NCBI GenBank assembly: GCA_963792175.1
Contig: CAWBVG010000053.1
Span: 1 to 64,000, forward strand
Reading direction: 5' to 3'
DNA: 64,000 nucleotides
Source of the DNA: CAWBVG01 sp963792175
GTDB lineage: Bacteria > Acidobacteriota > Vicinamibacteria > Vicinamibacterales > CAVVIG01
Below the pieces are notes generated by a model, which was not told where the DNA came from, made no database searches, and was given only the letters and a program-made list of their open reading frames with translations. Of the stretch, positions 18,457 through 28,149 are shown piece after piece. The stretch's first letter is position 1. Each line of letters opens with the position of its first letter. The position numbers and the translations under genes were made by a program.

Positions 18457-20133
18457 ATGTCACACAGCACGCGAATGCGCCTGATTACACTCGGAACCGC
18501 GGCGGTCGTCGTCGTGCTCGCGGCACAGCCAGGACAATCACAGACTCAATCGCCGACTACGGCGGCCGTCGCGGGCGCGCAAACAGCCGCCCAGCCGGCG
18601 ACGCTGATCTATGCCAACCGCCCGATCGTCGTATTTCGGGCCACCGTGCTCGGGCGAACGCCGGCAGAACGGGCCGCGGCGGCGGTTCTGTTCATCGATC
18701 GGGTCCTCGACACCTCGCCTGACGCGCGCGTGACCACCGAGCGCGTCGGAGATGCCGTCACCGTCAACCTCGGCGCGCCAGCCGTATTCGCCATTCTGCC
18801 GGAGGATGTGGACACGCTCGCGGGAGAAACCCTGGACGGGGTGTCCGCCGAGGCGGTCGCCCGCCTCCAGCGAGCGTTCGACGAGGCGGTCGAACTGCGG
18901 CAGCCATGGCGATTGCTGCGTGGAGGCGTGCTCGCCCTGGTGGGGACGTTTGTCTATGCCGGCCTGCTGTTGCTGGTGCGCCGCAGTCATCGCGCGACCG
19001 CGCAGCGGCTGAATCGGACGACGGAGCACCATCTCCGGAAACTGACGCGAGGCGCTGACATCGTCCGCGCCTCACGTTTGCCTGACATCCTGATGCGTGG
19101 CGTCGACGCGATTGCGCTGCTGGTCGTGCTGGCGATCAGCTATCCGTGGCTGACGTTTGTGTTGCGCAGGTTTCCCTACACGCGGCCGTGGGGCGAATCG
19201 CTCCGGACCGCCCTGATCACGACCGGTTTGTCCTTCGGCCGGCGCCTGTTGGATTCCCTGCCCGATCTGCTGATGGTCCTGGCGATCGTCGTCATCACGC
19301 GGTTTTTCGTCAGGTTGTCGAACTACCTCTTCGACGCCGTCGAGCACGAACGCGTGGTCGTGCGCGGCATCTACCCGGAAATTGCCCAGCCCACCCGACG
19401 CATCGTCGCCGTGCTGATGTGGCTGCTCGCGATCGTCCTGGCCTATCCGTACCTGCCGGGCTCCAGTTCCGACGCCTTCAAGGGAGTCAGCGTCTTCATC
19501 GGCGTGATCGTCTCGCTGGGCTCCTCGGGAATCATGAATCAGATCATGAGCGGCCTGACGCTTACCTATTCGCGCGCGCTCGCGGTCGGCGACTTCGTGA
19601 AGGTTGGCGAGATCGAAGGCACCGTCGAGCAGCTCGGGTTCCTGTCGCTGAAGATCAAGACCGAGCGGCGGGAAGCGATCACCATCCCGAACGCGCTCGT
19701 CGTCTCCACATCCACCATCAACTACTCGCGGTTCGCCGCGCGCGAAGGCGTCAAGGTGTCAACGTCGGTGACGATTGGCTATAACACGCCGTGGCGTCAG
19801 GTCGAGGCGCTTCTGATGCTTGCGGCCAATCGCACGCCCGGGATACGCAAGGAGCCACCGCCCGCAGTCCGGCAGACCGCCTTGCTGGATTTCTATGTGA
19901 AGTACACAGTGCTGGTCTGCCTGGACCAGCCGCGGCAGCGCGTGCCGATCCTGCACGCGCTTCACGCCAACATCCTCGATGCCTTCAACGAGTACGGCGT
20001 CCAGATCACATCGCCGAACTACGAATCAGACCCGGACGAGTTGAAGGTGGTGCCGAAGAGCCAATGGTACGCGGCGCCCGCCGCCCCTGCGGCCGGCCCG
20101 CCAAGCCAGGCGGGGCGTGGAACGGCGGCCTGA
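18457..20133 (+). CDS. MscS-family mechanosensitive ion channel
   Basis: 558 residues from ATG 18457; the ribosome site is weak, and the frame is open upstream only over low-quality sequence. A signal-like N-terminus and a ~130-residue periplasmic region precede about five transmembrane helices. The MscS pore helix is clear (FIGVIVSLGSSGIMNQIMSG), followed by TLTYSRALAVGDFVKVGEIE and the beta domain (LGFLSLKIKTERREAITIPN). The C-terminal cage domain ends in an Ala/Pro-rich tail. Such channels release solutes on hypo-osmotic shock. The frame is intact. Confidence 0.92.
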   Translation: MSHSTRMRLITLGTAAVVVVLAAQPGQSQTQSPTTAAVAGAQTAAQPATLIYANRPIVVFRATVLGRTPAERAAAAVLFIDRVLDTSPDARVTTERVGDAVTVNLGAPAVFAILPEDVDTLAGETLDGVSAEAVARLQRAFDEAVELRQPWRLLRGGVLALVGTFVYAGLLLLVRRSHRATAQRLNRTTEHHLRKLTRGADIVRASRLPDILMRGVDAIALLVVLAISYPWLTFVLRRFPYTRPWGESLRTALITTGLSFGRRLLDSLPDLLMVLAIVVITRFFVRLSNYLFDAVEHERVVVRGIYPEIAQPTRRIVAVLMWLLAIVLAYPYLPGSSSDAFKGVSVFIGVIVSLGSSGIMNQIMSGLTLTYSRALAVGDFVKVGEIEGTVEQLGFLSLKIKTERREAITIPNALVVSTSTINYSRFAAREGVKVSTSVTIGYNTPWRQVEALLMLAANRTPGIRKEPPPAVRQTALLDFYVKYTVLVCLDQPRQRVPILHALHANILDAFNEYGVQITSPNYESDPDELKVVPKSQWYAAPAAPAAGPPSQAGRGTAA

Positions 20134-20253
20134 CAGCAGGTTGTGAGCGCTCGGGCCATCTCACCGCCGGCCGTGGCCGCCTGGATTCCGTCGGCTCTTT
20201 TTCACCCTCCTGCCTCGCGTGTGCTGGCTCGGCCCTTGCCAAAAGGACGCGAC

Positions 20254-21525
20254 ATGACCCCGATTCAGCTGCCCTCCATGGCCCGCGCCGATTTTCATGT
20301 GCTCGCCAAGCCGACCGGTGCAGTCTGCAATCTCGATTGCAAGTACTGCTTCTTCCTCTCCAAGGAAATGCTCTATCCGGGCAGCCGGTTCCGCATGGCC
20401 GACGATCTGCTCGAAACCTACATCCGCCAGTTGCTCGAGTCGCAGTCGGGCCCCGACGTGATCGTCGGCTGGCAAGGCGGCGAGCCGACGCTGATGGGGC
20501 TCGAGTTCTTCGAGCGCTCCATCGCCTACGTGCAGCAGTACAAGAAGCCGCGACAGCAGGTCTGGTACACGCTCCAGACCAACGGCACCAAACTGGACGA
20601 CGCGTGGTGCGCCTTCCTGAAGCGGCACAACGTCCTGGTGGGCCTCAGTGTCGACGGCCCGCGCGAACTTCACGATGCCTATCGCGTCGACAAGGGAGGC
20701 CAGGGATCGTTCGACGACGTCATGCGGGGGTTTGGCTGTCTGAACCGGCACGGCGTGGATGTCAACATCATGTGCACGGTCCATGCGGCGAACGCCGACC
20801 ACCCGGTGCAGGTCTATCGTTTCTTTCGCGACGAGCTGAAGACATCGTTCGTCCAGTTCATCCCGGTCGTCGAACGCGTCACGGAGGAGCTGCTGCCGCT
20901 GGCGAACCAGGGATGGGGCGAGCGCGGCAGCGATCCGCGTCCGCTCCACGTGCTGGAAGGCAGCCACGTCACCAGCCGCTCGGTTGGCGCCGAGCAGTGG
21001 GGCCGGTTCCTGATCGCGATCTTCGACGAATGGGTCACGCGTGACGTCGGGGCCGTGTACGTGCAGATGTTCGATGCGGCGCTCGCGTCATGGCTCGGCG
21101 CGCCGGCATCGATGTGCATCTTCTCGGAGACGTGCGGCAGCGCGCTGGCGCTCGAGCACAACGGCGACGTCTACTCGTGCGACCACTTCGTCGAACCCAA
21201 GCACCTGCTCGGCAACATCCAGCAGGTGCACATGCTGCAGCTGGTCACCTCGGAGCAGCAGCGGACATTCGGGCTCGTCAAACGCGACACGCTGCCGAAG
21301 TATTGCCGTGACTGCACGGTCCGCTTCGCGTGCCACGGCGAGTGCCCGAAAAACCGCTTCCTCTCGACGCCTGACGGCGAGCCCGGGCTGAACTACCTGT
21401 GCGCAGGCTACAAGGCGTTCTTCACGCACATCGATCCGGCGATGCACCTGATGGCCGAGCTCCTGCGTCATGGACGGTACGCAGACGAGGCGATGGCGAT
21501 GCTGGCCGAACATCGCGCCCAGTAG
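20254..21525 (+). CDS. Anaerobic sulfatase-maturating enzyme-like radical SAM protein
   Basis: 423 residues from ATG 20254 behind AAGGA. The radical SAM cluster motif CNLDCKYCFF (CxxxCxxC) sits at about residue 25. The C-terminal SPASM/auxiliary cluster cysteines are in ETCGSALALEHNGDVYSCDH and YCRDCTVRFACHGECPKNRF. This matches anSME enzymes, which turn a sulfatase active-site Cys or Ser into formylglycine. No sulfatase gene lies in this window, so the partner must be elsewhere, or the enzyme modifies another peptide. The frame is intact. Confidence 0.9.
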   Translation: MTPIQLPSMARADFHVLAKPTGAVCNLDCKYCFFLSKEMLYPGSRFRMADDLLETYIRQLLESQSGPDVIVGWQGGEPTLMGLEFFERSIAYVQQYKKPRQQVWYTLQTNGTKLDDAWCAFLKRHNVLVGLSVDGPRELHDAYRVDKGGQGSFDDVMRGFGCLNRHGVDVNIMCTVHAANADHPVQVYRFFRDELKTSFVQFIPVVERVTEELLPLANQGWGERGSDPRPLHVLEGSHVTSRSVGAEQWGRFLIAIFDEWVTRDVGAVYVQMFDAALASWLGAPASMCIFSETCGSALALEHNGDVYSCDHFVEPKHLLGNIQQVHMLQLVTSEQQRTFGLVKRDTLPKYCRDCTVRFACHGECPKNRFLSTPDGEPGLNYLCAGYKAFFTHIDPAMHLMAELLRHGRYADEAMAMLAEHRAQ

Positions 21526-21569
21526 TGGAGCGTCCACGCTGAATCGGGACCAGTTGTGGCCTGCCACGA

Positions 21570-21602
21570 AAACACGAAATCACGAAACCCTTTTGGTTTT
21601 CG
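21570..21602. terminator. Probable bidirectional terminator with ACGAAA repeats
   Basis: Tandem CACGAAA-type units lead into an imperfect hairpin whose arms are ACGAAACC (from 21582) and GGTTTTCGT (to about 21603) around a CTTTT loop. It sits between the convergent radical SAM and cupin genes, immediately before the cupin stop codon. Confidence 0.5.
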
Positions 21603-22531
21603 TTAGAAATTCTCGCGGCCGCCTCGACCGCCGCTCGGCGCCATCGTCATCGCCGCCTTGCTGTCCATGTCACGCGAGACGCCGACGATCAAGAGTTCGA
21701 GGCCGGCGCCGCCCGCGGCGGCGAATGACTGGCGCTCGTTGAGCCGAATGGCCAGCGCGTCGCCGATGCGAAGCGGCGCGGTCTCGCCGCCGACGGTGAC
21801 CGTGCCCTCGCCGGAGAGCACGTAGTAAATCTCCGCCTGGTCGGGGAGCGCGCGCACACCGGTCGAGCCCCCCGCCGGCAGCAGCAGATGATCGACGTAC
21901 GACCAGGTCGTCGCGAATACCGAGGGGCCGAGCGCCCGCCGGTACTGCGACGTCCCCTTGCCGCCGTCACGATCCGGAGCCGAGCGCAACGCCGTCCGAT
22001 CCAGCTTCATCGTCATGAAGGCCGGGATGGGGTCGAGCGAGACGCCGACGCGCGGGTCGTCCAGATTGAATGCGTCGTAGACGCCCTTGAGGGCGGTGAC
22101 GTTGATGTTGAGCCACTGCACGGGTCGAGTCGGTCGGGTTGTAGATGCCGTGCGAGTGCCCCATCCGCGTCGGCGCCCCGGCCGGGCCTTTGAGCGACGA
22201 GGTGCGGCCATCGATCGTGAACTGCGCCTCGCCATCGAGGATGACGAACATCTCTTCACACTGATTGTGGAAGTGGGCGCCGATGCCGCTCTTCGGCGCG
22301 ATCACGCCGCGGTGCAGGAAGTAGAACAGCGTATCCTGCCCGGCGGCGGTCAGCAGCGCGGTGAAGTCGAGGTGTCCTGCGCCACCGTGCACGGCGGGAG
22401 ACGATCGGAATCTGGACGGGTCCGTGTGCGACGATCCGCTTCGCCAGCGAGCTTCCGGCTGACGCCTGTTGCGCTCGTGGCACAGGCATCAACGCGAGGA
22501 ACAGAAGAATCGTCAGCATGGCAGGCTTCAC
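21603..22531 (-). CDS. Exported two-domain cupin protein, frame broken twice
   Basis: Start chosen at GTG 22531, 6 nt after GAGG, giving a signal peptide (PAMLTILLFLALMPVPRAQQ). The first cupin domain is GVIAPKSGIGAHFHNQCEEM ... VILDGEAQFTIDG (metal His and Glu residues visible); the second is VDHLLLPAGGSTGVRALPDQ ... YYVLSGEGTVTVGGE. Frame changes occur near 22398 and 22130. Bicupins of this kind include dioxygenases and isomerases; no substrate can be assigned. Last gene of a three-gene operon with the monooxygenase-like and SMP-30 genes. Confidence 0.78.
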
Positions 22532-22546
22532 GGCGCACCTCACGTG

Positions 22547-22867
22547 TCAAATCACGTCGAACAACAGGAAGTCGTATTCGTGACTGGTCAGGAACGTCTC
22601 GAGATGCCCCCACACTTCCGTATGGGCGTCCGAGGCGACCCATTGCTGGCGCAGGGCCTCGCTGGTGAAGGCGATCGAGAACCGGTAGTTGACGCCTGCC
22701 GGCGCCGATCCCACCAGCGCCGCCGTGAGCTTCAGCAGGCGCAAGTCGACGTATCCCTCGAATCGCATCGCCGTCGGGCGATAGACGGTCTCGAAGTAGT
22801 GAATCGCCTCCGCTTCGCGCTCGGGATCGATCGCGAGATCGGCATGAAGCTGAATCGGACGCGACAT
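22547..22867 (-). CDS. Dimeric alpha-beta barrel protein (ABM-like)
   Basis: 106 residues. The sequence begins SRPIQLHADLAIDPEREAEA and continues with AIHYFETVYRPTAMRFEGYV and VNYRFSIAFTSEALRQQW, a pattern of the antibiotic-biosynthesis-monooxygenase/EthD-type ferredoxin-like fold. No signal peptide and no cofactor motif. It starts 3 nt after the SMP-30 stop and lies 15 nt before the cupin start, so the three genes are probably one transcript. Function not known. Confidence 0.72.
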   Translation of the reverse strand: MSRPIQLHADLAIDPEREAEAIHYFETVYRPTAMRFEGYVDLRLLKLTAALVGSAPAGVNYRFSIAFTSEALRQQWVASDAHTEVWGHLETFLTSHEYDFLLFDVI

Positions 22868-22870
22868 CCG

Positions 22871-23810
22871 CTACTCCTGATACACGAGTCGTTGGCCGTC
22901 CACGAGCGTGCGGAGACGATACAGGGCCGTTTCGGCGGTGATATACAGCGTCTGCCAATCGGCGTCGCCCCAAGCGAGGTTGGCCGGCTGCTCGGGCAGC
23001 ACGATGGTCCCGAGGTGAACGCCGCCCGGCGTGAACACCCAGATGCCGCCCGGGCCGGTGGCGAACAGGTGACCGAGACGATCGATCTTCAATCCGTCCG
23101 GCAGCCCGGCCTCGGGCGCACGTGAAACGTCGGCGAAGACGACGCCATCGCGCAGCGTGCCGTCGCGATCGACGTCATAGCGCATCCAATAGCGATGTTC
23201 CGGATCTGAATTCGCGAGATAGAACGTCTTCTCGTCCGGTGAGAAGCCGAGGCCGTTGGGGCGGGTGTGTGTCGTGACGAGCGGATGGAGTTCGCCGTCC
23301 GCCAGCATGAAGACGGCGTTCCACGGCAATTCCTTGCCGGGGTCGCGGTCCTGCTTCGGAAGGCCGTAGGGAGGATCAGCTGAAGTACATCCGCCCGTCG
23401 GAGCGGAAGACGACATCGTTCGGGCTGTTCAGGCGACGGCCGTCGAAACGATCGACGATTGGCGTCACGTGGCGCTGACGATCGATCCGCACGACGCGGC
23501 GGTTGCCGTGCTGGCACAGCAGAACCGACCCGTCAGGCCCGGCCGTCGCGCCGTTCGGCCCGATGAAGCCCGGCGGAAGCGAGTTGCCGTCGTACCCGCC
23601 TGGCCGGAGGACCTCGGTGATCGTCCCGTCGGGCGACCATTGATGAACGACATTGGCTGGGATGTCGCTGAACCAGAGAACGCCGTCCGGCCGCCACAAC
23701 GGTCCCTCGGTAAAGATGAACCCGTTGGCGAGTCGCTCGACTTGCGCGTCAGGCGCGATGAGCGCGTCGAGATCCGGATGCAATCGGCGGATGCTGCCGA
23801 TGAGCGTCAC
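22871..23810 (-). CDS. SMP-30/gluconolactonase-family protein
   Basis: About 312 residues from GTG 23810, 8 nt after AGGAGG. Six-bladed propeller features are GFIFTEGPLWRPDGVLWFSD, RLNSPNDVVFRSDGRMYF, THTRPNGLGFSPDEKTFYLA and GLPDGLKIDRLGHLFATGPG; the acidic residues of the metal site (E in TEGP, N in SPNDV, D in LPDG) are kept. The frame breaks near 23378 by one extra base that creates a TGA right after YFS; the protein continues with DPPYGLPKQD in another frame. A sugar lactonase is the likely activity. Confidence 0.85.
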
Positions 23811-23901
23811 GACCTGGCCTCCTGATCCGTGTGTCTGAGGGGCGTATGGTAACGGAATTGACAGCCGACCGCCGCAGGCGTTAGCGTCGACGCCCGACAT
23901 C

Positions 23902-26386
23902 ATGAATCTAGGTTTGGTTGACGGCCTGGTGAGGGACGTCCTTTACACGGGTCGCTCGATCCGGCGCGCCCCGCTGGTGTCCCTGACGATCGTCACGACG
24001 GTGGCACTCGGCCTCGGGCTGGTGGCCGTCGTGTTCACCTTCCTCAACGAGGTGATCCTTCGCGTGGACCAGGTGCGCAACCCGCACGAGTTGTTCGCGG
24101 TCGAGCGCCAGCGATCCGCCGAGGCGGCGCCCACGAGCTTCACGCGCTCGCAGTACGACGCGCTCATCCGCGAGACGAGCGCATTCTCGGACGCATTCGC
24201 GATCGCGGACATCAACAGCCGGATCGATGGCCGGAGGATGGAGGGATCCCTCGTCACGGGAAACTTCTTCCACGTTCTCGGTGTCAGTGCGGCGCGTGGC
24301 CGCACGCTCGCACCGTCAGACGACGAGCGTGGAGATGGTCGGGTGATTGTCCTCAGCCATCGTGCCTGGTCCGGGTACTTCGCGAGCGATCCCGGCGTGC
24401 TCACCCGCACGGTCGTCGTGAACGGAGCGCCGTTCCAGGTTGTCGGGGTGATGCCGGAAGCCTTTCGAGGGCTCACGGTCGCCGCGCCGGACTTCTGGGC
24501 GCCGCTCGCGGCCGTCGGCAGTTTTCGCCGCGTCGATGCTGGACGGGACCGCACCGTCGGTATCGGCATCGTCGGGCGACTGAAGCCAGGGCTATCGCGC
24601 GAACAGGCGCTGGCGCAGCTGCGCGTGTGGGACTCGCAGCGTGCGGGCTGAAGATTCCGTCGAGCGGCCTGCCCCGAGCCGCGTCGAGGGGCCTGCCCCG
24701 AGCTTCGTCGAGGGGCGAGCCTCGAACCTGATCCTCGAACCCAGGCAGGGCACCGTTCCGCTGACGGCCGACGTGATGCTGCTGTTCACGCCGCTCTTTC
24801 TCGCGTTCGGCCTCATCCTGATGATTGCGTGCGCCAACGTCGCCAACCTGCTGCTCGCGCGCGGCGTCACGCGCCAGCGCGAGATCGGCATCCGGTTGGC
24901 GATGGGCGCGTCGCGGCACCGCATCATCCGGCAGTTGCTCACCGAAAGCCTGCTGCTCGCGCTGGTGTCCGCTGCGCTCGCTTTCGGTATTTCACGACTC
25001 GTGCTCACCGCCGCCGTCCACGCCGTGACGAGCACCTGGGCGCCGGCCATCGGCGACATTCGCCTCGCCGTGCCGCCAGCGGACTGGCGCGTCGCGCTGT
25101 TCCTGGTGGGCGGCGCGATGGTTTCGACCATGTTCTTCGCGCTCGCGCCGGCGCTGCAGGCCACCCGCGTGGAGCTGGTGCGGGCCATGCGCGGCGAGGT
25201 GGTGCGTGATGCGCGTCCCGGCCGCGCGCGGAACGCGCTCGTCGCGCTGCAAGTGACCGCTTCGGTGCTGCTGCTCATCTGCTCTGCCATCTTCCTGCGC
25301 AGCGCGTGGGGGGCCGCCACGATCGATCCCGGAGTCCGCACCGCCGATACCGTTTTCGTGTCCATCGCGAATGAGCAGGCGCGCGGCGCCCTGCTCGAAG
25401 CCATCAAGAGCGAACCGTCGGTCGTCTCGGTCGCGGCCTCGTGGCCGGGCGCGCTGGGCGGGGGACGTGCCGCCTTCGCCGAGGCCGCCGGCGCAAGCGG
25501 CAAGTCACCGATCGCCTACATCTTCGTCTCGCCGGAGTACTTCAGCGTGCTCGGCATCGACATCGTGCGCGGGCGCGGCTTCGCGCCGACCGAGCGCAGC
25601 GCAACTGTCGCGGTGGCGGTCGTGTCGGAAAGCGTTGCGCGCCGCTTCTGGCCGGATCGCGACGCGATCGGACAGGCCCTGCGCCTCGAGCCGGACCAGA
25701 CGGGCGGCGCGCCAGGGCCCGATGAACCGCCGCTGCTCTCTCGCAGCTTCGACGTCGTCGGCATCGCGCGTGATGTGCCGGGTTTCCGGTTCGTCAGCTC
25801 CAACCAGGCGGTTGTCTACGTGCCGATTGCCGCCGACGCGGCTCAGACATCGCTCACCGTTCGGGTGCACGGCGATCCCGAGAGCGCGCGCCTCGCGCTC
25901 GTCGAGCGGCTCGCGGCAATCGACCCGAACATGGGCGAGATCACGACGCTGCGGACCATCACGTTCATGGTCGCGTACGTGTTGCGCGTCGCGTTCTGGC
26001 TGACGCTGGTGCTTGGAACGCTGGCGCTCGTGCTGACGTTATCGGGCCTGTTCAGCGTCCTCTCGTATCTCGTCGAGCAGCGCGGCAGGGAGATAGGCGT
26101 GCGGATGGCGCTCGGCGCGACCAGGCGAAGCATCGGTACATTCGTACTGGCGCAAATAGCCCGTCCCGTCGGCATCGGGGTGCTCCTCGGGGGCAGCCTC
26201 ACGGCCGCGCTCGGCGCCGTGCTCCTGGCAACGTTTGCGCCCATTGGAACGGTCGTGCGTCTGTTCGATCCGGTCGCTTACGCCTCGAGCCTGCTCTTCA
26301 TCGTCACCGCGTGCGCCTGTGCGGCGCTGATCCCCGCGCTGCGCGCAGTTCGGAGCGATCCGGTCGCCGCGCTCAGGCACGACTGA
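23902..26386 (+). CDS. ADOP-type ABC transporter permease (MacB/FtsX-like)
   Basis: About 828 residues in two pieces. The N-terminal TM helix (VSLTIVTTVALGLGLVAVVF) and MacB periplasmic core domain are followed by FtsX domain one (GLILMIACANVANLLLARGV), a second periplasmic domain, and FtsX domain two (FWLTLVLGTLALVLTLSGLF). The frame shifts at about 24645, where GGG should be GG. Immediately after it, a tandem of 24-nt repeats adds a Val-Glu-Gly-Pro-Ala-Pro-Ser linker in the periplasmic domain. No ATPase gene is adjacent. Such permeases are highly duplicated in Acidobacteria; the role is unassigned. Confidence 0.88.
24659..24722 (+). repeat. In-frame tandem 24-nt repeat inside the permease
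   Basis: Two full 24-nt units (24659-24682 and 24683-24706) and a partial third share the core GGCCTGCCCCGAGC flanked by GTCGAG. The core is part of a GC-rich near-palindrome (GGGGC...GCCCC). Because the unit is eight codons, the permease frame continues through it as VE-R/G-PAPS-R/F. Confidence 0.75.
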
Positions 26387-26392
26387 TTCCGG

Positions 26393-28039
26393 TCAGGACG
26401 TCACGGCGATGTGCGCGACCGTGTATGAACGCGGCGCCAGCTTGAACGTCATCCGCGTTCCCGGCGCGGGCGGCTCGAGCCGCTGCGGTGCGACGCGGCT
26501 GGGCTCGTCGAACGTGTTGAACGCCTTCAGGTCCGGCCCCGTCAGCGTCTCGCATGCGAGCACGCGTGTTGGCGTCATATCCTTCCACTCCACGACCAGC
26601 TCGCGCTCGCCTTCCAGGTCGCGGTTCAGCATCAGCACGCTCGCCTGACCGTTTGGCGCGTCGTGCGTCGCGACGACGTCGACGAACGGCACCTGATCGT
26701 TGCGGGCGAAGTCGGCCTGGAGCCCGGCGGCGGTGATGGGATAGGTCTCCGCCTCGACGCGAACGTCGAGCACACGGCCGCGCGCGTAGCGGAGCGCCCA
26801 CGCATAGGGATAGTAGGTGCTCTGCCGCAGCACGCTCGTCTCGTTGGTCACGAGCGGCGCGATGACGTTGACGAGCTGCGCCAGACATCCGACCCGGACT
26901 CGATCCGCGTTCCGGAGCAGCGTGTTGACGAAGCCGCCGACGAGCAACGCGTCCTCGAGGTTGTAGACCTCTTCGAGCAGGCGCGGCGCCGCCGTGCGGT
27001 GGCCGTCAACCGCGTCGCCGCTGCGGGCGCGGTACCAGACGTTCCACTCGTCGAACGACAGCCAGATGCGCTTGCTCGAACGCCGAAGCGCCTGGACGTA
27101 ATCGCACACCGCGGCGACCTCGCGAATCTGCCGATCCATGTCGAGATTCATCGCCAGGTACCGCGCGGCGCTGTTCCCCGTCAGCACCCGGGTATTGCCG
27201 TAGTAGGCGTGGAGCGAGATGGCGTCCACCTGGTCGAAGCACTCCTCCAGCACTTCGCGGTCCCAGACCAGGTAGGTCGGCATGTTGGTGCCGCTCGATC
27301 CGCAGGCGATCAGCTGCAGCCCGCGGTCGATGCCGCGCATTTGTCGCGCGACGTCGCGCGCCTTGCGCCCGTAGTCGCGCGCCTGCAGCGTGCCGATCTG
27401 CCACGGACCATCCATCTCGTTGCCCATGCACCAATAGCGCACGTTGTGCGGCTGCGTGTAGCCGTGCGACCGCCGCAGCTCGCTCCACTTCGTACCGCGA
27501 TCGAGGTTGCAGTATTCGACGTAGGCGACCGCCATCTCCGCGGTGCCGGTGCCGAAGTTCATGCCCAGCAGCGGCTCGGTCCCGACGACGCGGCACCAGT
27601 CGATGAACTCGTTGGTGCCGAACTGATTCGTCTCGAGCGAATTCCACGCCCGTTCCAGCACCGTCGGCCGCTGCGCCTTCGGGCCGACGCCGTCGAGCCA
27701 GTTGTATCCAGACACGAAATTGCCGCCCGGATAACGAGTGATCGGGATGTCCAGCGTCTTCACCTCGCGCGCCACGTCGGTGCGGAACCCTCTGGCGTCG
27801 GCGAGGCGCGAGCCCGGCTCGAACACGCCGGTGTAAATCGCCCGGCCCAGGTGCTCGAGAAACGCACCCAGCACCCGGCGGTCGAAGTCTGCGCGCGCCC
27901 GCGACGGCTGGACGAACGCGCGCGCGGGTCCGCGGCCGGCCTGGGCGTAGCCGATGACATCCAGACGGGACGCCGTGGCGAGCCACGCCCCCGTCCGTCC
28001 GAGGCTCGAAAGGAAACGGCGGCGATCGAGTGAATTCAT
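26393..28039 (-). CDS. GH51 alpha-L-arabinofuranosidase, Tat-exported
   Basis: 548 residues, intact. The N-terminus DRRRFLSSLGRTGAWLATAS is a twin-arginine signal, so the enzyme is probably exported folded. The clan-A TIM barrel of GH51 is evident: acid/base Glu in YWCMGNEMDGPWQIG and nucleophile Glu in WLSFDEWNVWYRARSGD, with RYPGGNFVSGYNWLDGVGP near the start. A C-terminal beta domain ends in MTFKLAPRSYTVAHIAVTS. It removes terminal arabinofuranose from plant polysaccharides. Confidence 0.93.
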   Translation of the reverse strand: MNSLDRRRFLSSLGRTGAWLATASRLDVIGYAQAGRGPARAFVQPSRARADFDRRVLGAFLEHLGRAIYTGVFEPGSRLADARGFRTDVAREVKTLDIPITRYPGGNFVSGYNWLDGVGPKAQRPTVLERAWNSLETNQFGTNEFIDWCRVVGTEPLLGMNFGTGTAEMAVAYVEYCNLDRGTKWSELRRSHGYTQPHNVRYWCMGNEMDGPWQIGTLQARDYGRKARDVARQMRGIDRGLQLIACGSSGTNMPTYLVWDREVLEECFDQVDAISLHAYYGNTRVLTGNSAARYLAMNLDMDRQIREVAAVCDYVQALRRSSKRIWLSFDEWNVWYRARSGDAVDGHRTAAPRLLEEVYNLEDALLVGGFVNTLLRNADRVRVGCLAQLVNVIAPLVTNETSVLRQSTYYPYAWALRYARGRVLDVRVEAETYPITAAGLQADFARNDQVPFVDVVATHDAPNGQASVLMLNRDLEGERELVVEWKDMTPTRVLACETLTGPDLKAFNTFDEPSRVAPQRLEPPAPGTRMTFKLAPRSYTVAHIAVTS

Positions 28040-28149
28040 AGGTGACTCATGGCCGGCGGCGCGTACAGCGCCGACATGCAGGCGATGAAGAGGATAACCC
28101 CGGCCGCGGCCATTCTTGCCTGTAGGATTACGATACGAGGGTGACGACC

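Noticed and set aside
24659..24722. Possible CRISPR-like direct repeats
   Set aside because: Units abut with no spacers, there are only two to three, and they lie in a coding frame.
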